This document shows, piece after piece, positions 31,825 through 42,610 of a DNA stretch of 64,000 nt. A model generated the notes under the pieces. That model saw only the letters and a program-made list of their open reading frames with translations, had not been told where the DNA came from and ran no database searches. This DNA comes from Phylloscopus collybita. Lineage: Eukaryota > Chordata > Aves > Passeriformes > Phylloscopidae. The stretch covers positions 558,001-622,000 of the forward strand of contig JAJNNQ010000094.1 in NCBI GenBank assembly GCA_027886175.1, given 5' to 3'. The position numbers were made by a program, and so were the translations under genes. Positions within the stretch are counted from its first letter, which is position 1, and the number at the start of each line of letters is the position of its first letter.

Positions 31825-32037
31825 ATGGCCTCCCTGGCTCAGACCCTGGCACTGCTGGCCATGGGATCCTCCCACGAGGTCCCTAAGGTCACTGTGGTCT
31901 TGGAGGCAGGAACAGCGAGGGCCAGGCTGCAGCTGCCAGGACAGCCCAGGACAGCAGAGACTGGGCAGCGCCTGGGGCCGGTTGGGCACTTCACGCCAGA
32001 GGCATTTGGGAGTGGCAATGTCACCATCACCTCCTAA
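31825..32037 (+). pseudogene. ART gene 6: deletion remnant, signal peptide joined to 3' tail
   Basis: Open frame of 70 codons. Codons 1-13 are the class A signal peptide start ([13 protein letters not shown]). The whole ART fold, intron and GPI exon are deleted, and the frame runs on into the class A 3' tail, ending at the CACCTCCTAA segment that is 3' UTR in gene 4. The flank promoter-like region is kept. A short secreted peptide is possible, but nothing supports function. Confidence 0.85.
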
Positions 32038-32714
32038 ATCTCCCTGGCTACCTTGTCTAAAGGATCAAAAAAAATTTTGCTTGCTTGCCTGGTGTATAAA
32101 AATTGTATCAAAAATTTAATCCTTGCTAGCCTGGCTTATCAAAGGTTTATCAAAATTTGCTGCTGGCTCAATTGATGTACCTGCTGTAGCTCATTGAGCA
32201 CCTTTCCTGCAGGGCACCTCATTTGATAAAAAAGAGTATTTCCTGGAGTTTTTGTTAAAGCTTTATTTTCTAAACCTCCATCTTCAGAGTGGCAATGGAG
32301 AAACGCTCCTCTCTTTTTCCTCTGCACTCCCTTTTCACTTCACTCACCAAGGACCTGGAGGGGCTGGAGCATGCCCAGGGAATGGACTGAGGTGGGAAGG
32401 GGTCTGGAGTGCCGGGAGTGGCTGAGGGTGCTGCGGGGTGCTGCTCAGAGCAATGAAAAAAGGATGAATGATCAGTTCGGGGCCAGTTCCAAAGTTCCTG
32501 CTTTGAGGTAACGCAACAGAAGAAGTATTGGGAGGGAAAAATAGAAAAGCACAAGAGTGGAAAAAGAATGAGAAATGAAATGAAGGGCACAGAGGCATAC
32601 TCACCCATTTATTTATGCAAAAGCCTGATGTTTTGCTCAGGGATCTCCTTTTTCCTTTCACATCAGGGGATTTTCCCTCTTTAGCCCGCACATCTCCTGC
32701 ACTGGCCGTGCCGT
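32038..32714 (+). other. Class A 3' tail after gene 6
   Basis: GGATCAAAAAAAATT, TATCAAAATTTGCTGCTGGC repeats and TTTGATAAAAAAGAGTATTTCC, where the usual AATAAAGC polyadenylation site is altered. 32340-32714 matches 23870-24230. Confidence 0.5.
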
Positions 32715-32868
32715 TGCAGTTCGGGAATCACCCACCGGAGGGCAGCAGCGAGCGGGGTTCAACAGCGGCACTGCGCATGCGCCGGCCCCAGCTGCAGTTC
32801 CGGGTGCCCCCAGCAGGCGGCAGCACGAGCTGGCGGCGCTGCCCATCCCGGCCCCGGGGCTCTGCAAT
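32715..32868 (+). promoter_or_regulatory. GC-rich CTCF/NRF1-like module
   Basis: CCACCGGAGGGCAGCAG (about 32731), the NRF1 palindrome TGCGCATGCGC (about 32772) and CCCAGCAGGCGGCAG (about 32809), all plus strand. Confidence 0.5.
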
Positions 32869-33470
32869 GGTTTGGGATGGAGCGACCTTAAAGCGCCTGC
32901 GGTGCCAGCGCTGCCGTGGGCAGGGACAGCTTCCCCTGCGCCAGGCTGCTCCAGGCACCCCAACCTGCCCTGGGACACGGCCAGGCACCGGGCAGGGACA
33001 GCTTCCCCTGCGCCAGGCTGCTCCAGGCACCCCAACCTGCCCTGGGACACCGCCAGGCACCGGGCAGGGACAGCTTCCCCTGCGCCAGGCTGCTCCAGGC
33101 ACCCTAACCTGCCCTGGAACACAGCCAGGCACCGGGCAGCCGCTGCCTGTCCGGCCAACCTGTGCTGGTTCCTCAGCACCCTCCCAGGGAAGGATTCCTC
33201 TCAGGATCCCATCCATCCCTGCCCTCTGGCAGTCGGAAGCCTTTCCCCTTGGCCTGTCCCTCCATGCCTGAAGTCCCTCCCCAGGTCTTGTGGAGCTCCT
33301 TTATCCAGGAAGAGGCTTTGGTGCTTTCCTGGATCGCTTTCCAGGCTGAACACCCCCAGCTGTCTCCACAGCAGAGCGGCTTCACCCCTGGAAGTCTCTC
33401 CTGGACTGGCTCCAGCAGCTCCACATGTCCTCTGTGCTGGGGCCCGGAGCTGGTAGAACGAACCGAGTGG
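32869..33470 (-). mobile_element. CR1 LINE 3' region (antisense), longer copy with three 72-bp units
   Basis: Reverse CR1 end, 72-bp units (32917-33145), then a longer CR1 body. On the minus strand it includes TTCCAACTGCC-like and CAGCCTGGAAAGCGATCC segments. This copy shows that the 72-bp unit arose from the CR1 stretch between GCACAGGTTGGCC and TTTAAGGTC. Confidence 0.88.
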
Positions 33471-33486
33471 GAATGTCTCACGGTGG

Positions 33487-33593
33487 TGTTATAAATGAAA
33501 TGAATGATTTAGGTAACTTGTGTTAAGTGTAAGAGTTAATAATTATAAATACGTAGTGGCTATTAAGCAAACTGCAGAAATTGTAAATACGTA
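33487..33593 (+). mobile_element. 5' fragment of LTR family A
   Basis: First 107 bases of LTR A, beginning TGTTATAAATG. It stops abruptly at GTAAATACGTA where a CTCF-like GC-rich segment begins. Same junction at 39519 and 63386. Confidence 0.8.
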
Positions 33594-33801
33594 TGCCGGG
33601 ATGGGCAGCGCCGCCAGCTCGTGCTGCCACCTGCTGGTGACACCTGGAACTGCAGCTGGGGGGCGGCGCAGAGCAAAGGTGGGCGGGAGCTGTGGAGAAA
33701 GAGACAAAGGGAGCTCCAGGGAGTTCCCTTTTTGGCAAGTTCTGCAACACGGAAGGAGCAGCAGCGCCGGCCAAAAGCGAAAGTTCAAGGCAAGGTCAAT
33801 T
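33594..33801 (-). promoter_or_regulatory. GC-rich half-module with CTCF-like site, then repeat
   Basis: CTGCCACCTGCTGGTGAC at 33624-33641 is a strong CTCF-like core on the minus strand. The remainder is the AAGAGACAAAGGGAGCTCC repeat with AAAAGCGAAAGTTC, an IRF-like site with one mismatch (about 33773). Confidence 0.5.
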
Positions 33802-34145
33802 GTCGGGGCTTTTGCTGTTCTCCTCTGTCTCTTTAAGAAGTTTTTTCTAAAGTTCTATTAATAGCCTCCTATGTTTACCTTTTGCAGTGGGGTCAGACAG
33901 GATTTTACATCAACAACTTCCTTGTTATTGTAACGGTACAACTATGTTTACACTCTTCTCCTGAGGCGGAGACTGCTGATGGACTGTTGGGTGTCCCAGT
34001 GTGGTTGGACAGGAAGATTTTCTCCCTCCAATCCACGGTCCCTGCTGGAATTCTATAAATGTTGAAGTTTGTAAATAAACCGTCTCTTTTTCCTGCCTCG
34101 GACATCTGAGAGTGTGGGTGTCACTTCTTTGTGTCGTGTGAGACA
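33802..34145 (+). mobile_element. Solo LTR family B
   Basis: About 344 bp from TGTCGGGGC to GTGAGACA. It has a TATA-like CTATAAATG (34052) and AATAAACCG (34075), spaced as a promoter and polyadenylation signal. Other copies: 39724-40068, 44927-45237, 49919-50088 (minus), 56003-56309 (minus), 63591-63938. The host site is the flank-unit segment AAGGCGAGGTCATCTGAG, interrupted in each case. Confidence 0.8.
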
Positions 34146-34762
34146 GAGCTCCTCTGGGATATCGGGGCACTCAGTGAAAACGACCCCCAGAGACCCCATT
34201 TTTATGGCTCTCCAGGACAATAAAAATCATTTTTTGAAAGAGGCAGAGCCATGCCAGTTTTTTGTGGGAAAAGCACTGGTTTAGTGTTGGCTAAGAAGCC
34301 CGTTGTGATGAGTATGAGAGATGAGCAGCCAATTTTCAAAGGTGGCTGGAAGCTGCCGAGAAAGAGACAAAGCGAACTGCAGGGAGGGTTTTTGCAAGTT
34401 CTGCCTCACAGAAGGAGCAGCGCCTGCCCAAAGCGAAAGTTCAAGGCAAGGTCATCTGAGACGCTGGGGCTCAGTGAAAACCACACCGAGACACCCCATT
34501 TTTGTGAGGTCAGGGACACAAAAACCATTTCCTTAAAGAGGCAGAGCCATTCAAATTGTTTAAGGGAAACATTCTGGTTTTGTGTTGGCTAAGACGACCA
34601 TCTTCATGAATATTTATAACTAGGCTGGATGAATTCCCTCTGCCAAAGCCCCCCTGAGCCACAGGAGCAGGAGAGATCTGCTGTGAGCCCGAGTTGATCA
34701 AGAATTCCGGCTTTGGGATCCCTCCCGTTCTGTCCGGGAGTTCACTGCGACTGATTTCGGTA
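34146..34762 (+). repeat. Two tandem LTR-like flank units
   Basis: 34146-34330 and 34330-34760 repeat the order GGCACTCAGTGAAAAC, CCATTTTTATGG, GAAAGAGGCAGAGCCAT. The second runs into the gene 7 flank. Confidence 0.55.
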
Positions 34763-35418
34763 TCGGGGGCTGGGGGGACACCAGGGATACTTGGGGGGCA
34801 GAGGGGGCTGTGGGATTGGGGTCTGTGGGGACACTGAGGGAGTCACAGGAACGGGATTGGGGTCCTGGGTTGCTCTGGGGGAAAGTGAGGGGGGACAGGG
34901 GATGGTGGGAGTGGGGTTAGGATCATGAGGGGGCTGGGAGACACGGGGGGTAGGGGGTGGTGCCCGGATTTGGGTTGAGGTCCTGCGGTGACACCAAAGG
35001 AATTGGGGATTGGGAGTGGGATTGGGGTGAGGGGAGGGGCTGAGGGGGACACTGGGGGGCTCAGGGAGGGACCCCAGGATATCAGTCGGGGTCCTGGCAG
35101 GGCTGAAGGGACTTGAAATCAAACCTGGGAGGAGGATTGGGCTTCTGTGGGGCCAAGAGGAGATGGTCTTGTGGGATTGGGGTCTTGGGGGGCCTGGGTG
35201 GGCTGGAGGATGTTGGGGAGGCACAAGTAACCCCAGCGTTGGGGATCAGGGATGCTGGACACATCCAGGGATCTCCTGGCCAGGAGTGCCTCCCGTCCCC
35301 CTGGGCAGACCCCACTCTGCTCCCCAGTCCCTCACTGAGGAACCCTCCCTGTGTCCCCTCTGTGTCCCCTCATTGTCCCCACAGTGTCCCACACTGCTCC
35401 TGGTGGCCTCTCCCCTCC
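34763..35418 (+). promoter_or_regulatory. ART gene 7 upstream region with G4 block
   Basis: Quadruplex block 34764-34810. G-rich units to about 35240. Acceptor-like TGTCCCCACAG then TGTCCCACACTGCTCC before the ATG. Confidence 0.55.
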
Positions 35419-36866
35419 ATGGCCCTCCTGGCTCACACCCTGGCACTGCTGGCCATGACTGTGGCCACCATGGCCAACGAGGTGAAGCCCCTGGACATGG
35501 CCAAGGACTCCTTCGATGACCGGTACCAGGGCTGCCGCCCAGCCATGATTGAGGCCTTGCCGACCCTCAACCGCTCCGAGCTCCAGCAGAACCCTGTGTT
35601 TGCCCAGGCCTGGGAGAAGGCAGCAGCCAGGTGGCAGAAGCGGGGGCCCCCTGAGTCCCCTCTGACCCCAGACCAGGCCACCGCTGTCATCGCCTTCACC
35701 ATAGACGACCTACACAAGGAGTTCAACGAGGCCGTGAGCACGGCCGGGCGCTCCCCCCAGGAGTACCGGGACAACTTCCACTTCAAAACGTTTCATTTCC
35801 TGCTGACCGACGCCCTGGCCACGCTGAGGGAGGCTCTGAGAGGGAAGTGTCAGGACACTTTCCACCGTGAGTGCGGGGTCCAGTTCGTGGCACAGAAGGG
35901 CGACACTGTCCGGTTCGACCGATTCATGTCGATGTCGCGGAGCGAAACACCTGACAAGTGCTCCGGGAAGGAAACAATGTTCCACGTGTACACATGCCAG
36001 GGGGTGGATGTTGGGTATTTCACTCAAAATTCAGAGAACTGGGGGGTGCTGATCCCACCCTTCGAGACCTTTGAGGTCACCGAAGTCACACAGAGCGTCA
36101 AGTCAGTGATCCAGCTCCATTCCAAAGCGACCTCCAGCAAATACAACTGCGAGTGGCTGAAAGGTGACACCACAGGGGACACCCTGGGGGGGATGGGGAC
36201 AACCCCAGGGCCATGGGGCCACCCATGGCAGGGCACAGGGGGAACAGTGACACTCAGTGGGGATGAGGGACATGGACACCCACTGTGGGTGGGAGGACAA
36301 GGACACCCAGTACTGGGGACAAGGACAGGGACACGCAGGGCTGGGGACACCAACTCTGGGGACACTGATTGAGGGCATGGGGACAGGCACGACCTGCTGA
36401 CAGGGCACAGGGATGGGGACTCCCAGACCTGGGAGGGGACAGGGACAGGGACATCCCCGTTCTGACCCTGTCCATCCCCACCCAAGGCAGTGCTGTGGGG
36501 ACGGGCCCTGTGTGCTGGACGTGGGTGGGCCGGGACCACCCATGGCACTCCCTGAACACCTGGCACCCCCTGACTCCCCTAACCCCTGTGACCCCTAAGC
36601 CCACCATGACCCCCCTGACCTCCCTGGCCCCTGTACCCCTCCAGACCCCTACCCCCAAGACACTGTCACCTGTCACCCCATGGCCTCCATCACTCCCGTC
36701 ACCCCAAACTCCCATTACGGTCATCCCCAACCCCCTCTTTGTCTCCCATGGTCCCCCTGACCCCCTTCCTTGTCCCCCAGGTGGGAGCGTCCCCGTGGCC
36801 CCCTTCCATCTTGGAGGGTTCCTCCTGGCCACCACAGCCTTGGCAGTGGCCACTGGGATCCTCTGA
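35419..36866 (+). CDS. ART gene 7: class B ART-like, likely pseudoenzyme
   Basis: Exons 35419-36163 (745 nt, normal AAAG|GTGACA donor) and 36781-36866 (86 nt), about 276 residues. Signal peptide, [13 protein letters not shown] motif and GPI signal exon present. Every element of the NAD site is changed: the Arg position 149 is His (followed by Arg150), Ser-Thr-Ser is Ser-Met-Ser (171-173) and Glu-x-Glu is Asn-Trp-Gly (207-209). Cys152 and Cys181, typical of class B, are present. The frame is fully open, so the protein appears to be maintained without the enzyme function. A 34-base exon-like segment lies at 36491-36524. Confidence 0.87.
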
Positions 36867-37530
36867 GCCACCAGGTCACCAACATCACCAAGGTCCCTGT
36901 GGTCACTGTGGCCATCACGATCACCATGACCACCGGGACCCCCAGAGAAACGAGGCCAGCAAGGCTGCCAAGGCCACCACTGCTGCTCTGGACACCTTGG
37001 CAGCTCCTGCCACCATGAGGTCACTGCAGCCACCACTGTCATTGCAGCCACTGCGGCCACCACAGCCACTCTGGACACCACGGTCACTCCAACCACCAAG
37101 GTCACTGTGACCATCACCATCATCTGGATTCCTTGAGCCACAAGGTCATCACAGCCCCTGTGACCACTGTGGCCACCAAGGCGGCCATTGTGCAAAGCCG
37201 TTCTATTAAAAATTTAAACAAAACAATTCCGTTAAACAGTTCTATTGAAGCAATTTTATTAAATTATTCCGTCCAGACAATTCCATTAAAGAATTCTGTC
37301 CCAGCAGCAAAAAGGGACAATTCCCTCAGCAGAGCTCGATGGCGCTCCCCACAGCAACACTGCTGGGAACGTCTCTCTCTCTCAGCTTTGTGCAGGATTT
37401 TTGGGGAGCCTCCCCTTCCCGAGCGAGGAGCCTCACACACATTTCATTCCCGGCAGGAACACCAGAGAGGTTTGGGGATCATTTGGGGTTGGAGATCTGG
37501 GCTGGGTTTAGCCCAGTTTAGCACCAGTGC
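36867..37530 (+). other. 3' tract and tail of ART gene 7 (class B)
   Basis: ACC-rich tract (36870-37135), AT-rich ATTCCATTAAA units (37200-37300), GCTCGATGGCGCTCC segment. Same order as after gene 5. Confidence 0.6.
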
Positions 37531-37534
37531 TATC

Positions 37535-37945
37535 CCCTGGCTGGGCGGGACCTGCTGGAGCAGGTCTGGAGAAGGACCTGGGGGTGCTGGTGGGTGACCA
37601 GTGGAGCTGACTGTGGAGCCTGAGGGCCAGGAGGGATCCAGGGGTCATCAGGAGGAGTGGGGCCAGGAGGTTAGGGAGTGATCGTGCCCCTCTGCCCTGC
37701 CCAGTGAGGCACATGGGGAGTGCTGTGTCCACCTCTGTCCAGTGCCATGTCCAGTTCTGTCCAGTGTCGTGTTCACATCTGCCCAGTGTTGTGTCCAGCT
37801 CCCCCCAGTGCCGTGTCCAGCTCTGGGCTGCTCCGGAACCAACCCTGTGCTCAGGAATGACGCTGCCCGAGCTGGGAACTTGGCCCAGGGGTCCCCTCTG
37901 GCTCCTTCCAGCCCCACCCCCTCTGGGATTTGGGGATTCTGGCAG
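37535..37945 (+). mobile_element. CR1 LINE fragment (sense) with ~20-bp minisatellite
   Basis: Almost identical to 5520-5935, including the minisatellite (about 37720-37830) and the GGGATTTGGGGATTCTGG tail. Confidence 0.87.
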
Positions 37946-38095
37946 TTGCAGTTCGGGAATCGCCCACCAGATGGCAGCAGCGAGCGGGGTTCAACGGCGG
38001 CACTGCGCATGCGCCTCCCCCAGCTGCAGTTCCGGGTGCCCCCAGCAGGCGGCAGCACGAGCTGGCGGCGCTGCCCATCCCGGCCCCGGGGCTCT
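37946..38095 (+). promoter_or_regulatory. GC-rich CTCF/NRF1-like module
   Basis: CCACCAGATGGCAGCAG (37964-37980) is a very good CTCF-like core. The NRF1 palindrome TGCGCATGCGC is near 38004, and CCCAGCAGGCGGCAG near 38040. Confidence 0.55.
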
Positions 38096-39410
38096 GCAAT
38101 GGTTTGGGATGGAGCGACCTTAAAGTGCCTGCGGTGCCAGTGCTGCCATGGGCAGGGACAGCTTCCCCTGCGCCAGGCTGCTCCAGGCACCCCAACCTGC
38201 CCTGGGACACGGCCAGGCACCGTGCAGGGACAGCTTCCCCTGTGCCAGGCTGCTCCAGGCACCCCAACCTGCCCTGGGACACAGCCAGGGACTGGGCAGG
38301 GACAGCTTCCCCTGCGCCAGGCTGCTCCAGGCACCCCAACCTGCCCTGGGACACAGCCAGGCACCAGGGAGCCGCAGCTTTTCTGGGCAGCCTGTGCTGG
38401 TTTAAGAGACTGTCCCTAATTTCTCATCTGCCTCACGATCATCAACAAGGAAGACCCCAAAAAGGACTGAGACTGGGGCCTGAGACCCCAGGATAGGAGT
38501 TCTGGCCTGGCTGAGGTGGGATACCTGCCAACCCCTGCTTGCAGGTGCACTCACTGGACCTTTCCATTTCCATGGGAACCCGGTGGAAACAATGGGTTTT
38601 CACAGCAGGTTGGTTTTGGGCCGGTCTGTTCTGTGCTTGCCCTGTACCTGTACCTGTTCCCTGAAGTGGACATCTGCTCTAAGCACCAGAGTGGTGCGTC
38701 CTCTTTCAGCGTATCTGCTGATGTTGAGCTCACCTTCTGGCCAACTGCCTGTCACTTCGGAAAAGGACTATAAGAGACACCTCAGGATCGCCCGAATTCT
38801 GAGATCTCCAAATGGAAGAAGACGTCGTCTATTGGTCTACGTGCACCACGAGGACCTCGTCTCTCCGTCGGTAGCTATACCCCCCTTTTTCTCTCTCTTC
38901 CTCTCTTTTACTTTATCTCTCTTTCTCTCTCTCTTCTCCTTCTATGGCACACAGTGATGAGTGCACTTAATGAAGTGTAATGCCTTTTGAGCAAATTGTT
39001 GTTGTCCCTTGCCATATCTTTTACGCCTTGAGATCACCCGAACCATCACGAACTTGCCTGCATTAGCGGGTCATGACAGCTGGGTCCTCAGCACCCTCCC
39101 AGGGAAGGATTCCTCTCAAGATCCCATCCATCTCTGCCCTCTGGCAGTGAGAAGCCGTTCCCCTTGGCCTGTCCCTCCATGCCCAAAGTCCCTCCCCAGC
39201 TCTCTTGGGGCTCCTTTAGCCAGGAAGGGGCTTTGGTGCCTCCCTGGATCGCTCTCCAGGCTGAACACCCCCAGCTGTCTCCACAGCAGGGCAGCTTCAC
39301 CCCTGGAAGTCTCTCTGTGGCTTCCTCTGGACTGGCTCCAGCAGCTCCACATCTCCTCTGTGCTGGGGCCAGGAGCTGGTAGAGTGATCCGAGTGGGAAT
39401 GTCTCACGGT
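38096..39410 (-). mobile_element. CR1 LINE 3' region (antisense), split by an LTR
   Basis: Reverse CR1 end, three 72-bp units (38148-38370), then interrupted at 38401 and resumed at 39079 with GGTCCTCAGCACCCTCCC. The uninterrupted sequence is seen at 33160-33185. Confidence 0.87.
38401..39078 (+). mobile_element. Solo LTR nested in CR1, with GCTGG target duplication
   Basis: 678 bp flanked by GCTGG (38396-38400 and 39079-39083). It ends TCATGACA, a normal LTR end, but begins TTTAAGAG, so the expected TG start is missing or altered. TATA-like ACTATAAGAG near 38768 and a pyrimidine-rich tract at 38880-38945. Single copy in the window. Confidence 0.75.
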
Positions 39411-39412
39411 GG

Positions 39413-39723
39413 TGTTATAAATGAAATGAATGATTTAGGTAACTTGTGTTAAGTGTTAGAGTTAATAATTATAAATACGTAGTGGCTATTAAGCAAACTG
39501 CAGAAATTGTAAATACGTATGCCGGGATGGGCAGCGCCCCCAGCTCGTGCTGCCACCTGCTGGTGACACCTGGAACTGCAGCTGGGGGGCGGCGCAGGGC
39601 AAAGGTGGGCGGGAGCTGTGGAGAAAGAGACAAAGGGAGCTCCAGGGAGTTCCCTTTTTGGCAAGTTCTGCAACACTGAAGGAGCAGCAGCGCCAGCCAA
39701 AAGCGAAAGTTCATGGCAAGGTC
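39413..39723 (+). repeat. LTR A fragment plus CTCF-like half-module
   Basis: 39413-39519 is the LTR A fragment. CTGCCACCTGCTGGTGAC at 39550-39567 is CTCF-like on the minus strand. The rest is the AAGAGACAAAGGGAGCTCC repeat. Same composite as 33487-33801. Confidence 0.6.
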
Positions 39724-40068
39724 TGTTTTCGAGGCTTTTTCTCTTCTCCTCTGTCTCTTTAAGAAGTTTTTTCCGAAGTTCTGTTTATAGCCTTCTGTGT
39801 TTACCTTTTGCAGTGGGGTCAGACAGGATTTTACATCAACAACTTCCTTGCTATTGTAGCAGTACAACTATGTTTACATTCTTCTCATGAGGAGGAGACT
39901 GCTGAGGGACTGTTGCGTGGCCCAGTGTGGTTAGACAGGAAGATTTTCTCCCTCCAATCCACGGTCACTGCTGGAATTCTATAAATGTCGAAGTCTGTAA
40001 ATAAACCGTCTCTTTTTCCTGCCTCGGACATCAGAGAGTGTTGGTGTCACTTCTTTGTGTCGTGTACA
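39724..40068 (+). mobile_element. Solo LTR family B
   Basis: TGTTTTCGAGGC to TGTACA. CTATAAATG and AATAAACCG conserved. Confidence 0.78.
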
Positions 40069-40895
40069 GAGAGCTCATCTGGGATATCGGGGCACTCAGT
40101 GAAAACGACACCCAGAGACCCCATTTTTATGGCTCTCCAGGACAGTAAAAATCATTTCTTGAAAGAGGCAGAGCCATGCCAGTTTTTTGTGGGAAAAGTG
40201 CTGGTTTTGTGTTGTTTAAGAAGCCTTATTGGATTTAATTTAGTTTTATTTTTATTATTTAATTTATTTTTGTCTTAGCTAAGAAGCCCGTTGTGATGAA
40301 TATGATAGATGAGCAGCCAATATTCAACCTGCCCAACTCGATCCATCCCTCACCTCTAATAAGAGAGAGAAGAGAAAGTTTCAGCTCCCCTGGAGGTGCT
40401 GGATTGAGCTTAAAGACTGACTGGGAAGAAAACCCATCAAAGGATGTAAAAGTGTGGGCACAGCCGGGCAAAGGTGGGTGGGAGCTGCCGAGAAAGAGAC
40501 AAATCACAGTGCAGGGAGGGTTTTTGCAAGTTCTGCCTCACAGAAAGAGCAGCACCTGCCCAAAGCGGAAGTTCAGGACGAGGTCATCTGAGATATTGGG
40601 GCGCTCAGTGAAAACCACACCCAGAAACCCCATTTTTTTGACAGCAGGGTAACAAAACCCATTTCCTGAAAGAGGCAGAGCCATTCAAATTGTTTAAGGG
40701 AAACATTCTGGTTTTCTGTTAGCTAAGACGACCATCTTCATGAATATTTGTAACTAGGCTGGATAAATTCCCTGTGCCAAAGCCCTCCTAAGCCACAGGA
40801 ACAGGAGAGATCTGCTGGGAGCCCGAGCTGATCAAGAATTCCGGCTTTGGGATCCCTCCCGTTCTTTCCGGGAGTTCACTGCGGCTGATTTCGGT
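40069..40895 (+). repeat. LTR-like flank units upstream of gene 8
   Basis: Two units (40080-40310 and 40370-40880) with an AT-rich insertion (TTTATTTTTATTATTTAATTT, about 40240-40268). GGAGGTGCTGGATTGAGC segment near 40392. Confidence 0.5.
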
Positions 40896-41550
40896 ATCAG
40901 GGGCTGGGGGGACACCAGGGATACTTGGGGGGCACAGGGGGCTGTGGGATTGGGGTCTGGGGGACACTGGGGGAGTCACAGGAATGGGATTGGGGTCCTG
41001 GGGTGCTCTGGGGGAAAGTGAGGGGGGACAGGGGATGGTGGGAGTGGGGTTGGGGTGACGGGGGGCTGGGAGACACGGGGGGTAGGGGGTGGTGCCCGGA
41101 TTTGGGCTGAGGTCTTGGGGTGACACCAAAGGAATTGGGGATTGGGAGTGGGATTGGGGTGAGGGGAGGGCCTGAGGGGGATACTGGGGGACTCAGGGAG
41201 TGACCCCAGGATTTGAGTTGGGGTCCTGGCAGGGCTGAAGGGACTTGAAATCAAACCTGGGAGGAGGATTGAGCTTCTGTGGGGGCAAGAGCAGATGGTC
41301 TTGTGGGATTGGGGTCTTGGGGGGCCTGGGGCCGCTGGGGGATGTTGGGGAGGTACAAGTAACCCCAGGGTTGGGGATCAGGGATGCTGGACACGTCCAG
41401 GGGTCTCCTGGCCAGGAGTGCCTCCCGTCCTCCTGGCCTGACCCTACTCTGCTCCCCAGTCCCTCACTGAGGAACCCTCCCTGTGTCCCCTCCGTGTCCC
41501 CTCATTGTCCCCACAGTGTCCCACACTGCTCCTGATGGCCTCTCCCCTCC
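40896..41550 (+). promoter_or_regulatory. ART gene 8 upstream region with G4 block
   Basis: Quadruplex block 40897-40942. G-rich units. Acceptor-like TGTCCCCACAG before TGTCCCACACTGCTCC. Confidence 0.55.
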
Positions 41551-42480
41551 ATGGCCCTCCTGGCTCAGACCCTGGCCCTGCTGGCCATGACCGTGGCCAC
41601 CATGGCCGAGGTGAAGCCCCTGGACATGGCCAAGGACTCCTTCGATGACCAGTACCAGGGCTGCCGCCCGGCCATGACCGCAGCCTTGCCGGCCCTCAAC
41701 CGCTCCGAGCTCCAGCAGAACCCTGTGTTGGCCCAGGCCTGGGCCGAGGCCGCGGACATGTGGCAGAAGCGGGGGGTCACTGATTCTCCTCTGACCCCAG
41801 CCCAGGCCACCGCTGTCATCGCCTTCGCCATGGACGGCCTCCACAGCAAGTTCAACGAGGCCGTGAGCAGGGCCGGGCGCTCCCCCCAGGAGTACCGGGA
41901 CAACTTCCACTTCAAGGCGCTGCATTTCCTGCTGACCGACGCCCTGGCCACGCTGAGGGAGGCTCTGAGAGGGAAGTGTCAGGACACTTTCCACCGTGTG
42001 TGCGGGGTCCAGTTCGTGGCACAGAAGGGCGACACCGTCCGGTTCGACCGATTTGTGTCGGTGCCTCTGAGCGAAACACCCGGGGACTGCCCCGGGAAGG
42101 AGTCGCTGCTCCAGGTGTACACGTGCCAGGGCCAGGATGTTACGTTTTTCACTACAAATTTACCAAACGGGGGTGTGGTGATCCCACCCTTCGAGACCTT
42201 CGAGGTTGTCCAAGTCACCCAAAATGGGGACAAGTCAGTGATCCAGCTCCATTCCACCGGGACCTCCAGCAACCACAACTGCGAGTGGCTGAAAGGTGAA
42301 ATCACAGGGGACACTCTGGGCGGGATGGGGGCGCCCATGACAGGGCACAGGGGACAGAGTGACACGCAGTGGGGATGGGGGACAGGGATACCCACTGTGG
42401 GTGGTGGGACAAGGACACCCAGAGCTGGAGACAAGGACAGGGTCACCCTGTGCTGGGGACACCATCTCTGGGGACACTGA
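41551..42480 (+). CDS. ART gene 8: class B ART-like, GPI exon lost
   Basis: Large exon 41551-42295 with the normal AAAG|GTGAAA donor, signal peptide and class B motifs. The Arg position (148) is His, Ser-Thr-Ser is Ser-Val-Pro (170-172) and Glu-x-Glu is Asn-Gly-Gly (206-208). The intron minisatellite runs to about 42610 and is then replaced by foreign sequence; no 86-base GPI exon follows before the next elements. If the donor is not used, the frame continues to a stop at 42480, giving a 309-residue secreted form with a low-complexity tail. I give the end at that stop. It may be a pseudogene or a soluble paralogue. Confidence 0.75.
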   Translation: MALLAQTLALLAMTVATMAEVKPLDMAKDSFDDQYQGCRPAMTAALPALNRSELQQNPVLAQAWAEAADMWQKRGVTDSPLTPAQATAVIAFAMDGLHSKFNEAVSRAGRSPQEYRDNFHFKALHFLLTDALATLREALRGKCQDTFHRVCGVQFVAQKGDTVRFDRFVSVPLSETPGDCPGKESLLQVYTCQGQDVTFFTTNLPNGGVVIPPFETFEVVQVTQNGDKSVIQLHSTGTSSNHNCEWLKGEITGDTLGGMGAPMTGHRGQSDTQWGWGTGIPTVGGGTRTPRAGDKDRVTLCWGHHLWGH

Positions 42481-42610
42481 TTGAGGACGTGGGGACAGGA
42501 ACGCCCATGACAGGGCACAGAGATGGGGACCCCCAGATCTGGGAGGGGACAGGGACACCCCTGCCAGGGGTGGACAGGGACAGGGACTCCCCCATTCCAA
42601 CCCTGTCCCT

